Shown here: one piece after another, positions 6,838-10,369 of the stretch
How positions within the stretch are numbered: position 1 is the first letter of the stretch
Layout: the number at the start of each line of letters is the position of its first letter
NCBI GenBank assembly: GCA_013152075.1
Contig: JAADHD010000162.1
Span: 3,288-13,656 of the forward strand
Direction: 5' to 3'
DNA: 10,369 nt
DNA from: Verrucomicrobiota bacterium
GTDB taxonomy: Bacteria; Verrucomicrobiota; Verrucomicrobiia; Verrucomicrobiales; DEV007
Program-made: the position numbers and the translations under genes
Notes under the pieces: generated by a model
Told to the model about the DNA's origin: nothing
Database searches by the model: none
What the model saw: only the letters and a program-made list of their open reading frames with translations

Positions 6838-8517
6838 ATGGCCAATACACCACCACCCTTCCACTATCAAAAACCCTTTCCGCTTGGCGAGGATCGATCT
6901 GAATATTCACTGCTTACGGATGAATTTGTCGAGGTCGTTGAATTTAACGGCGAGTCGATGTTAAAAATTGATCCGCAGGCGCTGACTTATCTCTCCGAAA
7001 CGGCGATGAAGGAAATTTCCTTCAAGTTGCGCAGCGAGCATTTGGAAAAAGTGGCTGAGATTCTTGATGATCCGGAAGCGACTGAGAACGATCGCACGAT
7101 TGCCTTGACCTTGTTGCGCAATGCCGAAGTGGCCGCGCATGGGGTGTTGCCCTTTTGTCAGGATACTGGTACTGCGATTATTCTGGGTAAAAAAGGGCAG
7201 CGGGTGTGGACCGGTGGTCAGGACGAAGAGGCGATTTCTCAGGGCGTTTATAATGCTTACACTCAGGAGAATTTGCGTTATTCGCAGGTCTCACCGATTT
7301 CCATGTATGAGGAGAAAAACACTGGCTGCAATTTACCTGCGCAGATTGATTTACTGGTGGCGGACGGGGATTCGTATGATTTTCTTTTTGTCGCAAAAGG
7401 AGGGGGGTCGGCCAACAAAACATTCCTTTTCCAGGAAACGAAAGCCTTGCTCAATCCTGCCAGTCTCGAGAAATTTTGTATCGAAAAAATGGGCACCCTA
7501 GGCACTTCAGCTTGCCCGCCTTATCATATTGCCATCGTCATCGGCGGCACCTCGGCTGAGACCACGATGAAAACAGTGAAGCTGGCTTCGACGAAATATT
7601 ATGATGAGTTGCCGACCGAGGGCAATGAACATGGCCAGGCTTTCCGCGACAAAGCCCTAGAGGAAAAACTGCTCGATTATACTAGGTGCATGGGTTACGG
7701 AGCCCAATTTGGAGGAAAATATTTTGCCCTCGATGTGCGGGTGATTCGCCTGCCGCGCCACGGTGCATCCTGTCCGGTGGGGATTGGGGTTTCCTGCTCT
7801 GCGGATCGTAATGTCAAAGGCCGCATTGATAAGGAGGGTATTTGGCTCGAAAAACTTGAAGACAACCCAGGGCGTTTTATCCCGGCTACTTCCGAAATGC
7901 CCAAGCCTAAGGAGTCGGTCAAGATTGATTTGAATCGTCCGATGAAGGATATCCTTGCCGAGCTTAGTCAGTATCCAGTAACCACTCCGCTTGCGCTTTC
8001 GGGAACGATCGTGGTTGCCCGTGATAGTGCGCACGCCAAATTGCAGGAACGCATCGACCGTGGAGAAGGCCTGCCTGATTATATCAAAAATCATCCGGTT
8101 TATTATGCCGGACCGGCGAAAACTCCGGCGGGCAAACCCTCGGGTTCCTTCGGTCCGACCACTGCGGGGCGTATGGATTCTTATGTCGAACCGTTTCAAG
8201 CGGAAGGCGGTTCACTGATCATGCTGGCCAAGGGCAATCGTTCGCAACAGGTCACCGATGCTTGTCAAAAATACGGTGGATTCTATTTGGGTTCGATTGG
8301 AGGGCCTGCGGCTTTGCTCGCTGAGTATAATATTAAAAAAGTGGAGGTGTTGGAATACCCCGAACTTGGAATGGAGGCGGTTTGGAAAATAGAAGTCGAG
8401 GATTTTCCCGCTTACATTCTGGTGGATGATAAGGGCAACGATTTTTTTGCCGGTATTCGCGAGACTTGTTCAAAGTGTGCGGTGCAGGCTTATGAGAGTG
8501 CTAAAGCGGAGATGTGA
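6838..8517 (+). CDS. Fumarate hydratase, class I (iron-sulfur, FumA/FumB type)
   Basis: This enzyme reversibly hydrates fumarate to L-malate in the cytoplasmic TCA cycle. At 559 residues it is close to E. coli FumA (548), with the alpha and beta parts fused in one chain. The three cysteines expected to hold the oxygen-sensitive [4Fe-4S] cluster are C107 (LPFCQDTGTA), C226 (TSACPPYH) and C320 (VSCSADRN), each two positions later than in FumA. The N-terminal fumerase domain spans about residues 50-325. The C-terminal domain follows and includes SGSFGPTTAGRMDSY and KGNRSQQV. The ATG at 6838 gives a normal-length N-terminus; no Shine-Dalgarno is visible. It appears monocistronic, with 460 bp of non-coding DNA before it and an unrelated small gene after it. 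Class I dehydratases share the fold with tartrate dehydratases, but full length and fused architecture favour fumarase. The exact paralogue symbol is not assigned. Confidence 0.96.
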   Translation: MANTPPPFHYQKPFPLGEDRSEYSLLTDEFVEVVEFNGESMLKIDPQALTYLSETAMKEISFKLRSEHLEKVAEILDDPEATENDRTIALTLLRNAEVAAHGVLPFCQDTGTAIILGKKGQRVWTGGQDEEAISQGVYNAYTQENLRYSQVSPISMYEEKNTGCNLPAQIDLLVADGDSYDFLFVAKGGGSANKTFLFQETKALLNPASLEKFCIEKMGTLGTSACPPYHIAIVIGGTSAETTMKTVKLASTKYYDELPTEGNEHGQAFRDKALEEKLLDYTRCMGYGAQFGGKYFALDVRVIRLPRHGASCPVGIGVSCSADRNVKGRIDKEGIWLEKLEDNPGRFIPATSEMPKPKESVKIDLNRPMKDILAELSQYPVTTPLALSGTIVVARDSAHAKLQERIDRGEGLPDYIKNHPVYYAGPAKTPAGKPSGSFGPTTAGRMDSYVEPFQAEGGSLIMLAKGNRSQQVTDACQKYGGFYLGSIGGPAALLAEYNIKKVEVLEYPELGMEAVWKIEVEDFPAYILVDDKGNDFFAGIRETCSKCAVQAYESAKAEM

Positions 8518-8524
8518 GAGGATA

Positions 8525-8564
8525 AAGGAAGCGAGGCAAGGAAATGTAGATGAACCGCTTCCTT
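8525..8564 (+). terminator. Possible weak terminator hairpin after fumarase
   Basis: AAGGAAGCG (8525-8533) and CGCTTCCTT (8556-8564) are exact reverse complements separated by 22 bases, starting 8 bases after the fumarase stop. The loop is long and no T-run follows (CCTTCG instead), so it is not a canonical intrinsic terminator. It may be a post-transcriptional stem or coincidence. Confidence 0.3.
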
Positions 8565-8596
8565 CCTTCGTCTCAAGCTTACTTTGCTACGACGTC

Positions 8597-8935
8597 ATGA
8601 AAAGTAATGATATCGCTGATGAGATTGTTTCAGCGCTCAAAGTGTTTGGCCGAGGTTCACGGCAGGGCCATCGGCCGAGTGCCCAAGAGGATTTTGGCGT
8701 TTACACTGCGGATCTACGATCCGTTGTAAGAGATTATAAGAGCCGGTTCAGAGAGCTTGATGGAGAAGCGGTTTATGAGATCATGATCCAAAAGGCAATC
8801 AGCTGGGCACTAAGAGTTCTTGTTCCATGGGACCGGCGTGCGGTAGAGAGCTTTCTTGCGACAAATGAAAAAGTCGTTTCAAATCGTGTGGCCCGTGAGG
8901 TCAATAAAAAGCTGCTGACAGGGAAGAAGAATTAG
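8597..8935 (+). CDS. Shortened AlkD-like (DNA alkylation repair, HEAT-like) protein, internally deleted
   Basis: The 112-residue product contains both ends of the AlkD fold. Residues ~5-60 include FGVYTADLRSVVRDYKSRF, matching the N-terminal GV-x-x-x-x-LR-x-x-x-K signature. Residues 65-112, QKAISWALR then AVESFL and RVAREVNKKLLTGKKN, match the C-terminal HEAT repeats. Bacillus cereus AlkD has QKAIGWVLR at the equivalent place, with the DNA-contacting Trp corresponding to W70 here. AlkD proteins normally have about 220-240 residues. The central ~100, which hold the catalytic Trp and Asp (WWDTVD region), are absent. The join falls near YEIM/IQKAI, over a 10-bp palindrome GATCATGATC (8779-8788). 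It is therefore probably inactive as a 3-methyladenine or 7-methylguanine glycosylase: a decaying remnant or a minimal DNA-binding protein. The frame is intact. The open frame extends upstream into fumarase, but 8597 is the first sensible start. No ribosome binding site is seen. Confidence 0.7.
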   Translation: MKSNDIADEIVSALKVFGRGSRQGHRPSAQEDFGVYTADLRSVVRDYKSRFRELDGEAVYEIMIQKAISWALRVLVPWDRRAVESFLATNEKVVSNRVAREVNKKLLTGKKN

Positions 8936-8952
8936 TCCGCATTGCACACGTT

Positions 8953-10014
8953 TTAGTTCTTCCTCCACCGCTCGGTCAGCACTTCCCAGCTTGGATCACT
9001 GGCTGGAGTTGGCATTTCCTGCAGGTGCTCCTGGAGTTCGACCACGTTTTCGAACAGATCGGCGATGGCTTCGCCCATTTCCCACAGGGTGTGGCGGAAA
9101 TTGGCTTTGTCGGCAGCTTCGATCATTTCCTGATAGCTGAGACCGCCGGTTTTTTTACTGAGCTCAGCACTGCAATTGAGTTGTCCGTTTTTGCCTTTGG
9201 TGAGGGTGAGGTCTTGCAGGATTATTGGTATTCGTGTGGCCTCGAATTCGCGGTTTTTGGCCAGCACGATTTGCAGCAATTTGTTTTTATCCGGTTGCCA
9301 GCCTTCGGGGAAGTGGGCACCGAGACGGCCGCTTTTTTCCAGGCAACGCATGTAGTGGGCCTGCACGGGTTCGACGGGAGTGTGAGCGAGATCATGCAGT
9401 AGAGAGGGCCAGTCGAGACCGAGTTCTTTTACGCCGATTTCGTGGAAGGTGACCAGATCCTGGATCGGGCGGTTTTTGGCCGTGTATTGGCCGTCGATCA
9501 AATGAAGGTGCAGGCCGGGGTGGACGGATTTGATCAGGCTGTCACCGACGACATGAGTTGCCCAACCAAAAATGTAAGCCAGTTGACGACGGCTGGGTCC
9601 GAAAATTTCTATCGCATCGCCCACTACCGAAGAGATGTATTCGGGAATATCTTCCCAGGCAATGGCGTGGCGTTTGTCTTCGCCTCGCCAGCCAAATACG
9701 ATGTGGGCGCGGCCGTAAAACATCGTGTGAATGTCACGCGGGCGATAAGATTTGCCATCCAGCTCAATTTTCCACGGGCGAACAGCGCCTCCGGTGATCG
9801 GACTTTTTTTGACCGGCACGGTGCCGTAGCCAACTTCCCGGCCGGTGTCAACGCAGACAGCTTCCGGTAGTGTTTGGATGTCGGATCCGAGATAAGATCC
9901 TGCCAGATAGCTGGCGTAGTTCTGCTCGATAATAGGAGCGATGGGAAGCTGGCGTTGGGCGGCCGCTTTGGCTGCCAGCATAGCGTAGGTGGTGTGTCCG
10001 ATTAGTCCGCTCAT
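8953..10014 (-). CDS. Zinc-dependent phospholipase C-like protein
   Basis: A 353-residue protein with no clear signal peptide; the N-terminus is GLIGHTTYAMLAAKAA. Its best resemblance is to the zinc-dependent phospholipase C/S1-P1 nuclease helical fold. H7 near the N-terminus, D45 in LAGSYLGSD, H104 in GRAHIVFGW, then H154-x3-D158 and H165 in FGWATHVVGDSLIKSVHPG follow the order of zinc ligands in that family (H, D, H, HxxxD, H). The H154/D158/H165 spacing is close to the Bacillus enzyme's H118/D122/H128. The classic N-terminal Trp ligand is missing, and a final HxxxE is not certain. The substrate is unknown; lipid or phosphodiester hydrolysis is only an analogy. Its ATG directly follows the stop of the upstream gene (TAA at 10017-10015), so the two are probably co-transcribed and translationally coupled. 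It ends 17 bp from the convergent AlkD-like gene. Confidence 0.55.
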   Translation of the reverse strand: MSGLIGHTTYAMLAAKAAAQRQLPIAPIIEQNYASYLAGSYLGSDIQTLPEAVCVDTGREVGYGTVPVKKSPITGGAVRPWKIELDGKSYRPRDIHTMFYGRAHIVFGWRGEDKRHAIAWEDIPEYISSVVGDAIEIFGPSRRQLAYIFGWATHVVGDSLIKSVHPGLHLHLIDGQYTAKNRPIQDLVTFHEIGVKELGLDWPSLLHDLAHTPVEPVQAHYMRCLEKSGRLGAHFPEGWQPDKNKLLQIVLAKNREFEATRIPIILQDLTLTKGKNGQLNCSAELSKKTGGLSYQEMIEAADKANFRHTLWEMGEAIADLFENVVELQEHLQEMPTPASDPSWEVLTERWRKN

Positions 10015-10369
10015 TTACTGTTGTCGGTAGAGGTGCTGAGTGTTGGGAGTGAGGGGAGGGAAGGTATTGGATTTGTAGCGTTCCCAAGGTTCGAAGACAT
10101 AGCCGGGGTCGGTGTTGATTTGTTCGAAGCGTGACAACTTGAATTCCGGCAGCATCAAATTGGAGTTGGGGTCGTAAACGGTGTCGCCAGTGAAATGCCC
10201 CCAGAATTTGTATGCGTAATTGTGATCAAATCCGTTGGACCTGCCGACACCGGCTGTCTCAGGCAAACGGTCAGGGGCGAGCTTTTGTGATTCGTTAAGC
10301 ATTACCAATTTGGCTTGAGACCAAGGCTGACGCGGGCGCCGCACATAGCCCCAGAAGCGGGTCCCCTTG
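10015..10369 (-). CDS. 3' end of an unrecognised gene, coupled to the phospholipase-like gene
   Basis: On the minus strand the frame is open from the right edge to a TAA at 10017-10015, giving 117 visible C-terminal residues; the start lies outside the window. I do not recognise the family. The piece is rich in aromatic and polar residues (FDHNYAYKFWGHFTGDTVYDP, then YVFEPWERY) with no membrane segment or repeat, and ends in HLYRQQ. A GTG at 10344 could be read as a start, but the frame continues upstream to the edge, so a longer protein is more likely. The tight stop/start contact with the phospholipase-like gene suggests the two products work together. Confidence 0.7.
   Translation of the reverse strand, partial: KGTRFWGYVRRPRQPWSQAKLVMLNESQKLAPDRLPETAGVGRSNGFDHNYAYKFWGHFTGDTVYDPNSNLMLPEFKLSRFEQINTDPGYVFEPWERYKSNTFPPLTPNTQHLYRQQ

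Noticed and set aside
6512..6870. Two minus-strand open frames across the interval before fumarase
   Set aside because: They run through the palindrome and low-complexity sequence, overlap each other and the fumarase start, and show no protein-like character.
7657..8199. 180-codon minus-strand open frame inside fumarase
   Set aside because: It is antisense to a highly conserved fumarase region, with Arg/Ser-rich content typical of a shadow frame.
8922..8963. GGAAGAA/TTCTTCC inverted repeat at the convergent AlkD-like and phospholipase-like gene ends
   Set aside because: Only 7 bp with a 28-base loop, and explained by both genes ending in similar Lys/Arg-Lys-Asn-stop codons.

Overview
The window looks like chromosomal backbone from a free-living, probably aquatic, Verrucomicrobiota or related PVC-group bacterium. 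This is an inference from three things: a secreted sulfatase, a small secreted coiled-coil protein of a kind common in that phylum, and a very long SNF2-type helicase gene. Base composition looks intermediate throughout, with no phage, plasmid, tRNA, rRNA, CRISPR or intact insertion-sequence signals. Only one of the complete genes has a recognisable Shine-Dalgarno sequence.

Left third (minus strand): hisF (2982-3755) is followed 71 bp downstream by a 970-codon reading frame that starts at 2910 and runs off the left edge without a stop. I read it as the long N-terminal part of a SNF2-family ATPase, cut just before the ATPase core. The 202-bp divergent gap between hisF and the sulfatase holds a three-unit 10-bp tandem repeat and a perfect 8-bp hairpin.

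Middle (plus strand): an exported sulfatase related to N-sulfoglucosamine sulfohydrolase (3958-5622) is followed, after a gap with a plausible sigma-70-type promoter, by a small secreted coiled-coil protein of unknown function (5823-6377). A 460-bp non-coding stretch comes next. It contains a perfect 38-bp palindrome preceded by a box also present at the hisF/sulfatase hairpin, suggesting a dispersed repeat family. Then comes class I [4Fe-4S] fumarate hydratase (6838-8517), a TCA-cycle enzyme with all three cluster cysteines.

Right third: a 112-residue protein (8597-8935, plus strand) matches both ends of the AlkD DNA-alkylation-repair fold but lacks the middle that carries the catalytic residues. 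It converges on two minus-strand genes whose stop and start codons touch. These are an unrecognised gene running off the right edge (10015-10369) and a protein resembling zinc-dependent phospholipase C (8953-10014).

The genes do not form one pathway: histidine biosynthesis, chromatin or RNA-polymerase remodelling, polysaccharide desulfation and central metabolism are simply adjacent. I see no convincing new multi-gene system. The best leads are the shortened AlkD-like protein, the palindromic repeat elements, and the coupled phospholipase-like/unknown pair.
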